Shown here: positions 32,457 through 45,325 of the stretch, piece by piece
Layout of the letters: each line of letters starts with the position of its first letter
Position numbering within the stretch: the stretch's first letter is position 1
NCBI GenBank assembly: GCA_003117195.1
Contig: BDSI01000023.1
Coordinates: 62,001-126,000, forward strand
DNA length: 64,000 nt
Reading direction: 5' to 3'
Source: Eudorina sp. 2006-703-Eu-15
Lineage: Eukaryota; Chlorophyta; Chlorophyceae; Chlamydomonadales; Volvocaceae
The notes under the pieces: generated by a model
What the model was told of the DNA's origin: nothing
Databases searched by the model: none
Seen by the model: only the letters and a program-made list of their open reading frames with translations
Position numbers and translations under genes: made by a program

Positions 32457-33453
32457 GTTCGGTTGGTCATCTAAACGACCTCGTGGGGGTTAAGGGTATT
32501 ATTGTTGTTGTGGCGGGCACCGAAAGGGCCTCGGCTCATAGCGCTTGGGGGTTAGGGCGCCCCTCCATCGAAGGAAGACAGGCGTGTGGGTGTGTCATTG
32601 CAGGTGGTCTCTCGCAGTGTTGAACTGGATGGGTTGTTACAGCCCGCCAAGCGCCAACCCACCCGGGGCCGCCACCCCACGGGCGGGACGGGTCGGTGGC
32701 CTGGCGACCCCATCCACAGCCCGCCGCGGGGGGGGCTCCATCGGAGGCGCACTTGCCCATGTGGGTGTGGATGTAGATGTGGATGGAGCGGACACCCACG
32801 CGGCGGAGAGAACCGTCCAAAATCTGTCAGGGTCCGCGTCCACATTTTGCCGAGCTTCAACGGATTAGACTGTCGGCAGCATTGGCCCCCTCCCCGCCAG
32901 TCCGCGGTGACCACAGCGCCCTCGCCCGGACCCGGACCCAGCCGCATCCCAGCCGCGGGCGCGCCGCCCTCGCCCGCCGGGGCCCTGCACCCCGCCGGGT
33001 ACACAGACCATCACCTCCGCGTGTCGTACCACGAAAATCGCACTGTGTACAGCATTCAAGCCGTACACATGGCTGCAGTGGTACAGCATCTCCTCCCAAC
33101 TTCAGCCAGGCACCACCTCAACCCTAGAGCCACGCCACGTCCAATGCCCCCTCCCCGAGTCCCAACGCTTCCGAGGGTGATCCTGGGATGGCCCCCGAGC
33201 CGGGCGACTGGGGACTCAGAGGCCTCCCTCTGAGGCCTGTTCCATGTTCCGCGTACCTCCCGGGGCAGCCCGGCACCCCGCCGCAACCCATCACACGGCC
33301 ACACAACACACCCGATGTCCCGATCCACATCTCCCCCCACCCCCACCTCTGCACCCGCACCCGCCGTCGAGACATGCAAGCAGCCCTCCCAGCTCCCTCC
33401 CAGCCCGCAGCTACATCAGCAGCTCGGCGCATCACCGCATTACTCGGGTCCGA
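32457..33453. other. No firm gene; possible 3' exons or 3' UTR of the minus-strand helical-repeat gene
   Basis: GC-rich DNA with many short open frames on both strands. The minus strand downstream of 33454 could hold final exons of the helical-repeat gene, but I found no RAP-like domain or convincing splice pair. There is a CACCCACGGGCG-type repeat-poor stretch and nothing else of note. Confidence 0.35.
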
Positions 33454-36158
33454 CTACAACTCGGGCTGGGCCCCAGCCCCGTCGGGCTGGCCCCCAGCCC
33501 CGCGGGTCGCCCTCGTCTCCGCTGTAGGCAGCGCCTGCATTTGCGCCGGGCCCTGCGCCGCCGGCAGCAGGAGAGCCACCGCCTCCTGGGACAGCAGCCG
33601 CGTCATCCGGACCTCCAGGGATGTCCGCTGCTCCTCCGACAGCAGCCCGCGGGCCCGCCCCGCCGCCGCCACCACCGCCACCTTCTCGAACAACGTCGCC
33701 ACGTCCGGCAGCCGCGTCCGCAAGACCTGACGGACATCGCCCGCCGCCGCCGCCGCAGCAGCAGCCGCAATCGCGCCGCCCCCGTCGACGCCACCACCGC
33801 CGCCGGCCAAGGCAGCCGCTGCCGTCGGCGCCATCGCGCACGAGTACGCCCACACAAGGCCCTCCAGCAGCCCCAGCAGCGGCGTGTCCAGGCTGACCCG
33901 TGGGTCGCCCGCCGGCGAAACCGCCCGCAGCACCGCGCCCGCGCCCTTGCCGCCCACCGGCAGCTTCGAAAGTGTCCCACGGGTCAGCAGCCGCGGCGCG
34001 CCGGCTGCCAGCTGCGCCGCGGACGGCAGTAGCAGTGACGCGCGCCGAGCCAGGACGTTCAACAAGTGATCCAATGTCGCCGCCCGTGGCGGCGCCCGTG
34101 TCGTGGAGCCAGCGGCAGAGTCCTCTGCCGCGGCCTCCGCCTCCGCCGTCGTCGCCGCCGTCGCTGATAGCGCCAGCGCCTGTACGGCCCTCTTGACGTG
34201 CAGCAGCTGCATATTGGGAGCGGCGACCTGGAGGTGGGGCACCGCCGCGGCCAGGAAGTCCGGCGGGAAGGGCGCGGCGGCGGCAGCGGCGGCGGCGGTC
34301 GGGGCGGTGACGGCGGTGGCCGCTTGGCGCAGTCGCTGCAGCGCCAGCAGCAGGCTGGTCAGGTGGGCGGGGTTGAGGGAGGGCAGGGAGCGCAGCGCGG
34401 CGGCCTGAGGTGGGGGGGCCCGCAGGGGCATGGGGCATGGGGCAGGAAGCGGTCGGCTCATGCGAATCCTCACCGGAAACAGGGGCCGGACGTCGCGTCC
34501 TCCTCCCCTCCGCTCCCCTCGACCCCACACCCGCACCCTGCCGTGTGCCTACGCCCTCCCTCCCCTCCCATAACCCGGATGTGAACACTAAGGCTGAGGT
34601 GTTGTGGGAACACGAGGCCCCCCAGGGTCGGGTTTTCCACTACCTCGGTCTGCTGTGTGCAGCGACAATCGACGTGATGACGCAGCCTGGCACCACCTGG
34701 TGCCCGCAAGGGACCCGTGAACCGCATACGGCATAACTCAACCTCTAACCCGGTCTACCCGCCCTGCCCCTCCCCCTCCCCCTGCCCCTCCCCCTCAGCC
34801 GCCGCCACCGCCGCCGGCCCACCTGCACTTTGTCGACCAGCTGCTCGTCCACTTCAACCGCCAACAACGCCGGCGCAACCGTCACCAACTGCCCCGCTGC
34901 ATCCGCCAACCGCGCGGGCTGCAGCCGATCCATGCATGCCAGGAGCCGTCGCAGCGCCGTACGGGCTACAGCCACCTGCAGCGTCAGCTCCCCCACGACT
35001 CGGTGCTACTTCCGAGGTGGGCTCCCCACTCCGGGCTGACCCCGCGGGTACGGCGGCCCTCTGGGTCTGCAGCTGCTGCACCAGCTCCAGCGACTTGACG
35101 AGGGCGGGCAGGGTATTGGGCTCCAGGGACTCCAGCCGGGGCAGGACCGCGGCGCACACCCCCGACCAGAATAGCGGGTTGGTGAAGCCCTGCCGGGGAC
35201 AGGACCGAGCAGGCCGGGGAGGGACAGGTGCGGGTCAAGTCCCGGATTTCCGGACGGCAGGCTGTCGTACTGGTGTACGGAGATCGCACCCTCCCTGCAA
35301 CCTCATTCGGGACAGATGGGGGTCGGGGGGCTTGGGCCGCGCGGCCCGGTGGGTGGACCGGTCGGCGTTCCATTGGGCCCATAACCCCATCTGGACATCA
35401 GGCCGTTGATGACGTCACCATGGGCAGGCAGGGCCGCGAGCCGATGCGTCAAGAAAGAGACCCCGATCCCAGAGAGCCCTGCTGCCATCCCAGACGACCC
35501 GTGGGTTGCAAAGCGCAGCGCAGTCGCTGGCCACCACGCCGCCCGCCAGTCGCAGCAGCAGCTCTTGAGGCAGCCGGTACTGCACGCTGCTCATGCCCCG
35601 AACCACGTTGGCGACCTGGGGACGGGACGACCCCGGGGGATGAGACCACCCAGGCGGTGGGACCGTCAATGTCCGTAATCGATAGGGGCTTTTGCGGCGC
35701 AGGGGTGTGGTGCCGTGCCGGGGTGATGCAGGACGGGTGGCTGTGTGTCCCAGTCGGCCGGCCGGTGGCAAGATTCCCCTTCTGGCACCCGGTAGGTAGG
35801 TAGGGCCGGGGGGATTAGGGTCTCCAGCGGGTGTGGCCACCCGTACACCCGCTGTCGGCCCTCTGATCGAACCCAGGTTTGCCTCTCCCTGCTGCTGCCA
35901 GGCCGGGCGCATCTCCGGCGTGTGCGGCGGCTGGCTCCTCCGACACTTCTGCGGCGCCCAGACGGCCGCCCCGCCCTTCCCCCCTTCTCCCCTCCTTCCC
36001 TTCCCCTGCAGCCTGTGGCCACCGTCCCTCCGCCCCTCCACCCCTGCCTCCGCCCCACCTGGGTCAGCGACAGGCGGTCCGAGAACGTGTCGACGTACTT
36101 GTGCAGCTCCGCAGCCACCCGCAGCACCTTGTGGGCGTGGGGGTTCGACTGCTCGCAG
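33454..36158 (-). CDS. Helical-repeat protein resembling OPR/FASTK-type organellar RNA factors (partial model)
   Basis: Recognised minus-strand exons are 36158-36059 (SNPHAHKVLRVAAELHKYVD), 35615 to about 35545 (VANVVRGMSSVQYRLPQELL), 35189-34823 (FTNPLFWSGVCAAVLPRLES and ELTLQVAVARTALRRLLACM), and 34404-33454 (LNPAHLTSLLLALQRLRQAA, LDHLLNVLARRASLLLPSAA). Repeated units of about 38 residues with a conserved Leu/Ala pattern resemble the octotricopeptide or FAST-kinase-like repeats that algae use in chloroplast and mitochondrial RNA maturation; this is by pattern only. Exon 35189-34823 is flanked by phase-0 introns but is 367 bp, one base too long, and the frame breaks inside it at a C5 run (34990-34994). 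The 5' end, the donor near 35545 and the 3' end are unresolved. Confidence 0.55.
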
Positions 36159-39100
36159 CTGGGGGGCCACACGAAGGGGGGCAACGGCAGGAAGGAAGGC
36201 GCGGGGTGCCCCGGGGAGGCCAAAGGGGCGCGAGGAGATGCGATTACCACCTGGTTGGTATGGAGGTGCCGCCGACTGGGTTGATGGATGCGTGCTTGAA
36301 GTGAAGCCCCACGCGATGGGTGCTAATGTCAGGCGCCGTTGCGGCCCAGGCAGCCCCGGGGATGCCCAAACCCCAATCCGCAAACCTGCCCCCCGCGGCC
36401 TCCAATGCCCCGGAGGTCCGTTCGCCCCACACGTCGTACACGTAGGTATGAACCGCGTCGTGTGCCAACCGGGTATGGGCCCCTCCCCAAGCCAGGCAAC
36501 CAAGGGCCAGCAATGCTTCACGTCTAATCCCCTCCTTTCCCGCCAGGCTTAGAGTCAAGCTTGTACCCACTTGCGCAGGTACTCGAGCTTCATCGTCGCT
36601 GCTCCGATGTTCGCAGGGCGGAGCACTTTCCGATACTTATGGAGCACATAATCAAGCTCCACTATGCTTGGCCTCCGTGCGGTGTGCTGAGATGTAGTGC
36701 CAGGTCGGGTCGCGGACTCGGTATCCCGGATCCTACTAGTGACGCGAAGCTCCGATCCAAAAGCGCGCTGATGCCCTGCAGCAATATTTATCGTGTTACG
36801 TTGGGCATTTTGAACGTCCGGATGCGGGGCTCATCACACCGGCGCCGCCCGGCCCAGAGCCTCCAAGACAGTGGCCCTGAAAGCAGAAGAAATACATAAC
36901 ATGAGCTAAGGAAACAATGCAGAGGTCGATGTTTGCGCTTGTTTGTCTCCGTGCTTGCCTGCCGCAAGGCATCGCCACGACACCGATCATGCCTCGTGCA
37001 CACAATCCAAGTCCCATTACAGTGTCCTTTGTTTCGCCGAGACTAGCCAGCAGCGATGGTTGCAACCATCGGCATGCTCCTCTTGGCTGACAAACCATGT
37101 TGCCCCACCACTGAACACTCAACTAAACCATAATGCATTACATACTGCACATTGCCGTTGATCCAGAGTAGCAGAAATCGCATAGTCATACATGCTGGCA
37201 ACTACCTGACAACCACCCTAGCCACCTACAAGCGCTGATGCTTACAAACGCGCCCTCCTTCCCCACAAATGGAGCCCTCATTTCATCTATCCCATCTACG
37301 CGCTGCCGTTGCCTCAGCCATGACCCACGGTTAGGCCCTGTGCGTTGCGTCTGGGGGCCGTGTCGCGCCCTTCCTCGTGCGGCGAGGCTTCTTGTCCAGC
37401 TCTCCTTGGCGCTTCCCCAGCTTGCCGTTGCGCCGTACGTTCGCCTTACGTCGGGTAGTCCCTCAATTCACCCTACGACGGGATCCGCTGCAGAACAGCT
37501 AGCTATCTCTTTCTGGCCTGGGCTTTTCACGGGGCCCGGGGGCCACTCCCCCAGGACAGTGGGTCGGAGGGTGGCTGTCCCGGCATGGGCAGCGGCACTG
37601 GTGGCCGGCGACTTCAGGCCTGGGTGACTTGAGGGCCTGAGACTGCCTCGGCATTGACACCATGGCGGCTCGTCGGCATCATATACAAACGTTTATCTGC
37701 CATCGTGCTGCACATCGAGGCAACCCCATACGCACCCATGCATTCGCTCGTCATTCGCCCTCAACCCTACTGTGTAACTCGCTTTATTGCTTCGTGGGGA
37801 TGGGGCAGGGGCGGTTTGATGGCGTACGTTTGGTGTTTCCGGGCTTAGTTCCCCCCCTTGCATGTCACGCACGCCTGCTGCGCCTGCCTAAGAACACACA
37901 TCGGAGGTCACACAAGGCCACTGCGGGGGCCATGCCATGGACGGCAGGCAAGAGCTGGCGCGTCCCACCGGCCCCCATGACCCTCCTACCCCGTCAGTCG
38001 CATCATTGTAATGCAACCGTTACAAGGTGGACCCGTATCCCGACATCATTACGAGGTGGTCGCCGCGGGCGCTCATCAGAGGGACCCCCATCACGGCCGG
38101 CAGTACACATCGCGCGGCTCCGAAGGAAACGAATGCAACAATAAATGGATGGGACAGACTCTCGGGTCTCGGCAGGAGCGAACCACCGCACCCTGGACGG
38201 ACGGTACTGGCAGGCCCCTGATGGTGGCTCGCGTGCCCCCGTTGCCCTCCAAGACTACGGGCCACCGCCGGAAACGTGAGCCCGCCTTGGCTGGGGTGGT
38301 GGTTCGCTAATAGGACGCGCCCTGGTGGCTAACTCCCCCTGAGCGGGCTCGATCCCTGGATGTGGTTGGTTCTCAGGAACAGGGCGGTTCCCTGGTAGTG
38401 TGGGCACGGGGAGTGCTTAGGTGCACTTGTGAAGCCTGTCCGGTGCGCCATGGTGGCGCGGTTTGGCTGTCACCGATGACCCTGATGATGATTATTATGA
38501 TTTTATTATTATCATTATTGTGATGATAATATTTATAATACTAATACTAATAATAATAATAATAATAATATACCTTCTTACCTGCAGCTAGCTAGTCGAA
38601 CGGCAGCCGGCGTTGTCCTGTCCATCTACGGTCACAAAGCCTTCAGCACTCAAGTCGCGCCCAAACAGCGCGCGCATCCAGCGTGCAACGCAGATAAGCA
38701 TGATCTACACCAACGGTACTTGTAACAATGGTCGCATCACATTACCACCGCTGTCTTCATACGGCAGCTGACCTCCCCAACAGCGCGTGGCATCGAAGGA
38801 GATCTCACGGCACGGCGGCCCATGGGTCGCTCGGCGATGTACGCAAGCGCGAGCAGCCTCAAAATGTGACACGACGCCTTCCGCCCCTCCCCCGCCAGGC
38901 CTCTAGAATAGCGCTTGACACGCAGCCATGTACCTTCCAACTCCTACACCTCACTGCAGCTGTACGCACTCGAGCGAGCGAGACACAGCATCGGCGGCCG
39001 CCGCCGCACCTTCATCCCTCAACTTCACGTCCCGCTGTCATCTGAGGGACGGAAAGCAGTTTCATTGTTAGCATCCGGTTATTCCCGTTGTTAGTTGTTA

Positions 39101-39297
39101 TCAAAGTACGGGCTGGAGCTTGACGGCGACCGAAGATCCGGCACGCAATTCGACCGCCCCGTGGGTGAGTTGAGAGCCGGGAACGAGACGATGAGCGCGG
39201 CCACGTGCATCCCCGAGGCCAGCCGGCACACGCGCACTGCGTCCCACCACCTTGCACTCCCACCGCGCAGGGCGCCACAACTGAGGGGCCCCGGGAC
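36159..39297. other. Mostly non-coding; upstream parts of two genes and an AT-rich tract
   Basis: Likely missing 5' exons of the minus-strand helical-repeat gene lie in 36159-36570. From 36600 to 38480 the DNA is less GC-rich and shows no exon. Near 37852-37902 is a copy of a roughly 50-bp sequence also seen at 2638-2686 (CCCCTTGCATGTCACGC...). Upstream exons of the large plus-strand ORF may lie in 38590-39270; an acceptor (CCGCGCAG) ends at 39270. Confidence 0.4.
38484..38572. repeat. AT-rich simple repeat, (ATT/ATA)n, 89 bp
   Basis: Interrupted GAT/ATT units pass into a pure (AAT)n run ending ATATACC. It is almost free of G and C in a genome of very high GC, so it stands out strongly. The first half (ATTATTATCATTATTG) can pair with the second half (TGATGATAATAT), giving a weak hairpin. 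Confidence 0.9.
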
Positions 39298-40866
39298 ATG
39301 GAAGAGATGGTCGTTGACGTCGGGCCGCCGCCGGGCAGCGACCCATGGGGCGGTCGGCGACCTGCAGCCGCAGAAGTCGCCCCGGCTGGCGAGCACCGCA
39401 ACCCCGTGGGCAGTAAAGGCGGTGGTGATGTTAATGAGGAGATGATGGGGATTGCAAGCAGTGACGAGGCGCAAACGACGTTCAGAACCAGAGCCAGTGC
39501 GCCAACGGCCATGTCAACGGGCGACGCGAAGACGAGGGCTGAACCCGCCGAGTCGAAAGCACTGACCCGTGGGTCACCGCGCCGTCATTCCGTGTCACCC
39601 GCCGCTCGACGGCCAGCCCAGATCGAATTTAAAACTGGAACGACCGTAGGAGATGCTGCTGTAGCAGCCTTAGCCTCAGCTGCAGCTCCATGCGTTGCTC
39701 GTCCCGTGGCTCAGGTGGGAGCCCTCCTGGAGCCCGGCGACGCCGGCGGTGGCACAGCCGCCGCCGCCGCCGTCGCCCAACTCCCAACCGGGCCCAGTGT
39801 TATAGCACTCGCCCCTCAGGTTGCCGCTGCCAACGCCACTGCAGCGGCGCCTTTGGCCCCGCAAGCCCGCCCGTCAAGACCCCGGCGGGGGCCGTCACCG
39901 TTGGCCCTCGGCGCCGTCTCTAGGGCCCCGTCCCCGGGAAACCCGCCCGCCAGTGCCGGCACCTGCCGGGGCGACCTCGGAGGGTACGGCATCCGCGGCG
40001 CCGCCGACACCAGTGCCGCTGCGGGCCCTACCCTGGATGGCCTGTACGGCACCGCGGGTGGGCCCCGGGGCCTACCCCCCGGACCTCCCGCTGCCCCCGC
40101 CGCCGCCGCCTCGACGTGCCCCCCGAGGAGGCGCTCATGCGGCGGTGCCCACTGCTACACGGGTGGGAAGCCCCCACCACGGCGGACGATGCAGCCGCCG
40201 CCGCCCCAGCCGCCGTCGCCCCAGCCGCCGGGCCCCAAGCCGCCGCAGCAGCCGCCGGCCCCCCAGCCGCCGGCCCCCCAGCCGCAAGCTCGAAGATGGC
40301 TTCGCCCAGCTACGGACGTCCAGGTCAGCTCGTACTGGGGGGTGTGGGCGGAGGAGGGAGAGGAGGACGAGGGGGGAGCCGGGGTGGCGGTCCCCATCAC
40401 CCCGGCTGCCTACCACCCGGACCCGGAAGCCGTGCAGCAGCGACCACTGGGGCTCGCGGCCCGAGACCCACGCAGTGACCCATGGGTCCGGGGGCAACGG
40501 GGAGGCGGTGGCGGGCCCTTGCAATCGCGTCGGAGAGCTACCACTGCGGGGTTCTCACAGAGCGGCGGGAGCGCTGCCGGCGGCGGTGCAGGGGCCAGCG
40601 GCGGCGGAGAGAGCCGGCTTAGCTTTGTGGCGGCAGCAACGGCGGCGACGGCGGCAACGGTACCTCCGCCGCCGCCGCTGGTGCCGCTACACTCTGCGGG
40701 GCCCCGAGAGGACCGGGGGCTGCGGATGTTCGGCCAGGGTGGCGGCGGCGGCGGCGGCGAATCGGCCGTAGCGATGGCGCTTGGTGGCCGTAGCGGCGGC
40801 GGCGGCGGCGCCCTTGAAGGTTCCAGGCATTGGGTCACCAAACCTCCTCCGGGTGTCGATGCCGAG

Positions 40867-40907
<41 letters not shown>

Positions 40908-43900
40908 CACCGCCGCCCCCGGCTCGATACCGGCTGCGGCTGCCGGACCGGCTGGGGCCCCTTGGCCAGATGCCTGGCTTCCGCCCTCCGCCCTGTCTAC
41001 CCCCGCAAGCGGCCAGGGTGGACCGCCCCATCCCGCGCCCGACAGGCGCGGGCAGCAGTACGGCACCGTACTGGACGGCATACACCCACAGACACCCATC
41101 ATGCCGTACAGCTTGGCTGAGCCACCGGCGGCACATGCCGCCCGGGGCGGCATTCATTCCGCCGCCGCCGCCGCCCCGGGCGGCGGCGCCATCATCAGTC
41201 CGGCCGCTCAGGGCCGTCAGGTGCCGCCGGCTGCCGTACATACGGGGGCCCAGCTGGGCTCGAGCACCTGTGGGGGGCCACCCCTGGGTGACCCGGAGTC
41301 GCAGTCCGGCGGTCCGCCGTACGGCTCAGTGAGCAACACCTGGATGCCCCCGTGTACGGATATGGGTGCCTGCGGCGTCGTCCCACGAGGCGTCGGCGGT
41401 CTCGGCGGCAGTCCACCTCAGTCAGGGTCTCAGCCGCAGCCGCTGACGACGCGGGTGCGGCCGCCTGCCCGCGCCGCTCCTGGGGACTGCCTCATGCTGC
41501 TGGCCACTGCGGCCTTTGTGCTGGAGACCCGACACCACCAGCACCAGCAGCATCACCAGCCGCCGCCGCCGCCGCAGCAGCAGCAGCGGCAGACTGCCCG
41601 TAAGGAACCTGTACCGCCCGCTCCAGGGGGGGCTCCCTCGGGGCCGTACGGCACCGGGCAGCTTCCGGTCGCAGCAGCGATGGCACCAGCACCAGCAGCA
41701 GCAGCAGCAGCAGCAACAGGTACGGCACGGTCGGCATCGGTACTATGGGCCTGTGCACCCGAACTCAGAATCGCACCCGGCCCCGGCCCCGCGCCCCCAC
41801 CCGGCCCCGGCCCCGCATGTCGGGAGGGCGACCTGGCCGCCGCCAGCAGCCGGAGGGGTCTCAAGCGGCGGAGGCCGGGCGGCGGAACCCCCGCGGGACT
41901 GCAGCCGGACCCACCCGCCCGGGGAGGCGACGACAGCGGCGGCCGCAACGTGGACTGTGATGACTGCATGGATGAAGACGGCAGCGGCGGCGGCGACGGC
42001 GGCGGCCGTGAGGGTGAGGGTGATTTGCAAGGCGGTGGCGGCGGTGGCGGCGGCGGCGGCGGCGACGACGACGAGTCCTGGCTCCACGTGGGTGTCAAGC
42101 GCCTCAAGGGAGGTCACGTGGCGCCGTACAGTAGCAGCGGAGCAGCCGCGGCGGCGGCGGCGGCGGCGGGGGCTTCCTCCGCCGCTGCAGGGAGCCTCCC
42201 TGGCGCCCGCGGCACCGGCGGTGACGTCAATGCCGGGGCCGACGCCGCCAATGGAGAGGCGGGGGAGGAGGCGGAGTGTGGACCCCACCAGCAGCCGCGA
42301 TGTACATCTGCGCCGCCCCTTCCACCTGGCCTCCGCGTTTCTGTTATCAGCCAGGATGGCGCAGGTGCCCGCGGTGGTGATGGAAGTTGTGGTGAGGGTG
42401 AGGGTAGCCGGAGCGGTCGGGGTCGGCCCCGCGGCCGGCCGCACCGCCGGGCCCGGGGCCGGGCCCGGGGCCGGGGCCGGGGTCGCGGTGGTGGGCCTGG
42501 GACCCGTGGGTCGCAACCTGCGCCGTACGAAGGAGCTATGGAGCCGCCGCCGCCGCCGCAGCAGCAGCAGCAGCAGCAGCCAGCCGGTGCCGGCGAGCTG
42601 GCGGCGCAGCCACCCGTCAGCGGAAGCGCGGAGGCGCCCACCTCGCCACAGCCGACCCAGCCCCAGCCCCAGCCTGAGCTGGCCCCCGCACATCTGGCCG
42701 CCCTGCTCCAGCTGTTTGGAGCCGCCACTGCCCGCGTCTTGGCTGCAGCCGGCCGAACAAACACGGCCACAGCCGCCGCACCACCCGTACCCACCCGCGC
42801 CTCCCTGCCCCGGCCGCAGCCAGTCGCTTGCACCCAACAGCTGATGCCCTCCGACGGCCCTTCCGGCGGGCCTGGGGGGACCCTCCCGGTGGGCTGCGGC
42901 CCACCCGCGCAGCAGCCCGGCGGCCGGGGCACCCCCGGGGCTGCCCCTGCCCCCGCCCCCGCCCCCACCCCCTTCCAGGGTGCGGCCGATGCTGGCGGCC
43001 CCGCAACTGCGGCGGTAGCGGGCGGGGCCCTCGGTCCCATGCAGCCGCAGCCCCAGCAGCCGCCACCGCTGTCCGTGGGACCGGGGCTGGCGGCCGCGGC
43101 CCGGTGTGCCCTCTTCGCCCAGGGGCCCCGGGGATCCGGATCCGGACCCGGATCCGGATCGGGATCAGGGGTGTTTGTAAGTGCCGCCAGTGCCGCAAGG
43201 GGGGGCCCTCCAGGCTGCCCGAACGAGTGCGGCCGATTAGTGGATGGCGGGGAGGCGGCAGGAGGTCCGGGCGCCACCGCCGCGCCCGGACCCGCGCCGT
43301 CGCAGCCGCCGCAGTCGTCGCAGCCGTCGCAGTCGTCGCAGCCGCCGCAGCCGCCGCAGCCGCCGCAGCCGCCGCAGCCGCTGCGCACGGCGCCGTCAAC
43401 GGTGGAGTCGGTACGACATACCTCGCCGGGTCACGCCGCCGCCGTCGCCGCCACCGCCGGAGGGGCCGTATGGCCGGTGACGTTGACGCCCCTGGCGGCT
43501 CCGTCCTTGGGCTCGCGCGCGGACGTTGCGCCGTCGGGAGCGGAGAGACCCACGGGTCCCTCACAGCCGGCGCAGCAGCCCGGATACGACAAACCGCATG
43601 TCACACGAGGCACACCGGGGCCGGGGCCGCCTCGGTGTCCCCCGCCGCGCTGTCCCACAACCCACCAGGACCGCCGCACCTACACCGCCGCCGGCGGTGG
43701 GGCACAGATCGCGACCTTGCCGCCTGCGCCGGCACTCGCAAGCCACCACCACCAACACCACCACCAACAACAACCTCAACTACAACCTCATCACGACCAG
43801 CAGCGACACCACCACCCGAGTATGCCGCCAGTTGCGGGCTCCGCCAGCCTCTCCGCAGCGACGGAAAGGAGTGCGAAAGGGGCACCCTCTGCAGCGGACG

Positions 43901-44646
43901 CCGCCGTGCAGCGCTGGATCGGCCACCGGTGCATCGCCCTGCTGCGGGCAATCGGTTCAGAGGCGGAGATGAGGTCATCGGTCACCGCTGCAGCGGAGGA
44001 GTCGGCGGCGGCGGCGGCGGCGGCGTCACATCAGCTGCAGTCTTCCCGCCACCGGCTGCAAGAGCCGGCGGTGCCGGGGCGGGGTACCCGCGGAGTCGGT
44101 ACGGTCGCAGAAGAGGGAGCGGCGGATGGGGCGGCAGGCCCTAGGGGCGGCGGCTGGAGAAGTAGAGCCGGTGCGGGGGCCGGGGCCATGACGGCGAGGG
44201 GCGGCCAGGGCAAGGGAAAGAGCGGCGGCCCCACGGGGGTCAATGAGGGGATGGCAGAGGCTGGGGGTGAGACCGGGAGGGGTGAGGCTCGTGGCCGCCA
44301 CAGCGGTGCCTGGGCGGAGGTGCGGCAACCGACCTTCCGCGGCGGCGGCTGTGGCGGGGGGGATGGCGGCGAGGCCTGCGGCAGGGACCCTTATTGCAAC
44401 AGCCTAGGGGATGTCAGTCGCGATGGGTGCGGGGCCGCCGAGGGGGTGGCGGGGACGCGGCCGCTCCCCAGCGGTCCGGACGAGGCCACCCGCCCCCGGA
44501 TCCCTCCGCAGTACAGGCGACCCGTGGTGCTGCGTCTGCGGCACTCAAGTGGGGCACCGGCACAGGGCCCGACTAGCAGCGGCGGCGGCGGCGGCGGCGG
44601 TGGCGGTGGTGGTAACAGCGGCGATGGGGTTGGGGTCGGGGAGTAG
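39298..44646 (+). CDS. Very long low-complexity protein, one uninterrupted exon (about 1,782 aa)
   Basis: One plus-strand frame stays open for 5.4 kb. The first in-frame ATG is at 39298, after a good acceptor (CCGCGCAG, ends 39270), so 5' exons are likely; the stop is TAG 44644-44646. The product is dominated by Ala, Gly, Pro and Gln tracts, with acidic pieces (DDSGGRNVDCDDCMDEDGSG), a short ordered-looking segment (DDDESWLHVGVKRLKGGHVA) and an Arg/Gly-rich basic region (GRGRPRGRPHRRARGRARGR) like AT-hook or RGG regions. A C-terminal segment around SRHRLQE and RPVVLRLRHSSG follows. This suggests a disordered nuclear, DNA- or RNA-binding protein, with no family assigned. Long minus-strand frames over the same DNA are shadows of the GC bias. 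An uninterrupted exon this long is unusual among the intron-rich neighbours. Confidence 0.7.
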
Positions 44647-45325
44647 CTGAGGCCGGGGGGGTTGCGGCAGCGTCGGGGATGCAGGCCGGCGGTGTTGGGC
44701 GCGGCAGGCGGCGGTGTCAGGGGCCCTGGCGCTGGGTCCACGCGCGACTGCGCCCCCGTCAGCCAGGGCGGCGTCAGCGACACCACCAGCTGCAGGGCGG
44801 CGACAGCGGCTCACAGGGCGAGTCCGGGTGGCATCGTGCAAGGGCGCAAAGCTGTAGCAAACCCGCCCACCAACCGGCCCATGGGCCCAGCCTCGCTGTG
44901 TGCACTGAAGGGGGCGCGCGCGAGGCGACAGCGTGTATGGGTTCGGCGGCTGCTGCAGGCACGCAGGGCGGTGGGTCAGGGGCGCCTCCAGCTGCGGCAA
45001 CACGCTGCGGAGCCGTCATCGCATGTGCTCGGGCGTCATGCGGTTGGGGTTGGGGCAGGAGACCCGGAAGCGACTCGTCAACTCGTCAGCTCCCGGACGG
45101 CGGAGGGGACCCCCAAGGGGTGGGACTCGGGGGACGGATCGCCGCCGCTGCGCGAAGGCCGCCCGCCGCCTGTCGGCTGGTGTCGGCCTGGAGCCGTACC
45201 GTGACCTGATCGATGTGTCAACTCGTGTCCCGCTGACCTGATGGGCCGGCGGGCTGATGGGGCCGATGATGATCCCGCTGCGGGGTGTTCTGTAACAGTG
45301 GTTCGTTCACCGGTCTGCATGTGTC

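Noticed and set aside
33244..34032. Arg/Pro-rich plus-strand frame
   Set aside because: Antisense to the helical-repeat exon 34404-33454, with composition typical of shadow frames.
41743..43564. Long minus-strand Pro/Arg-rich open frames (300-420 codons)
   Set aside because: They lie fully opposite the 5.4-kb uninterrupted plus-strand frame and change frame repeatedly, so they are GC-bias shadows.
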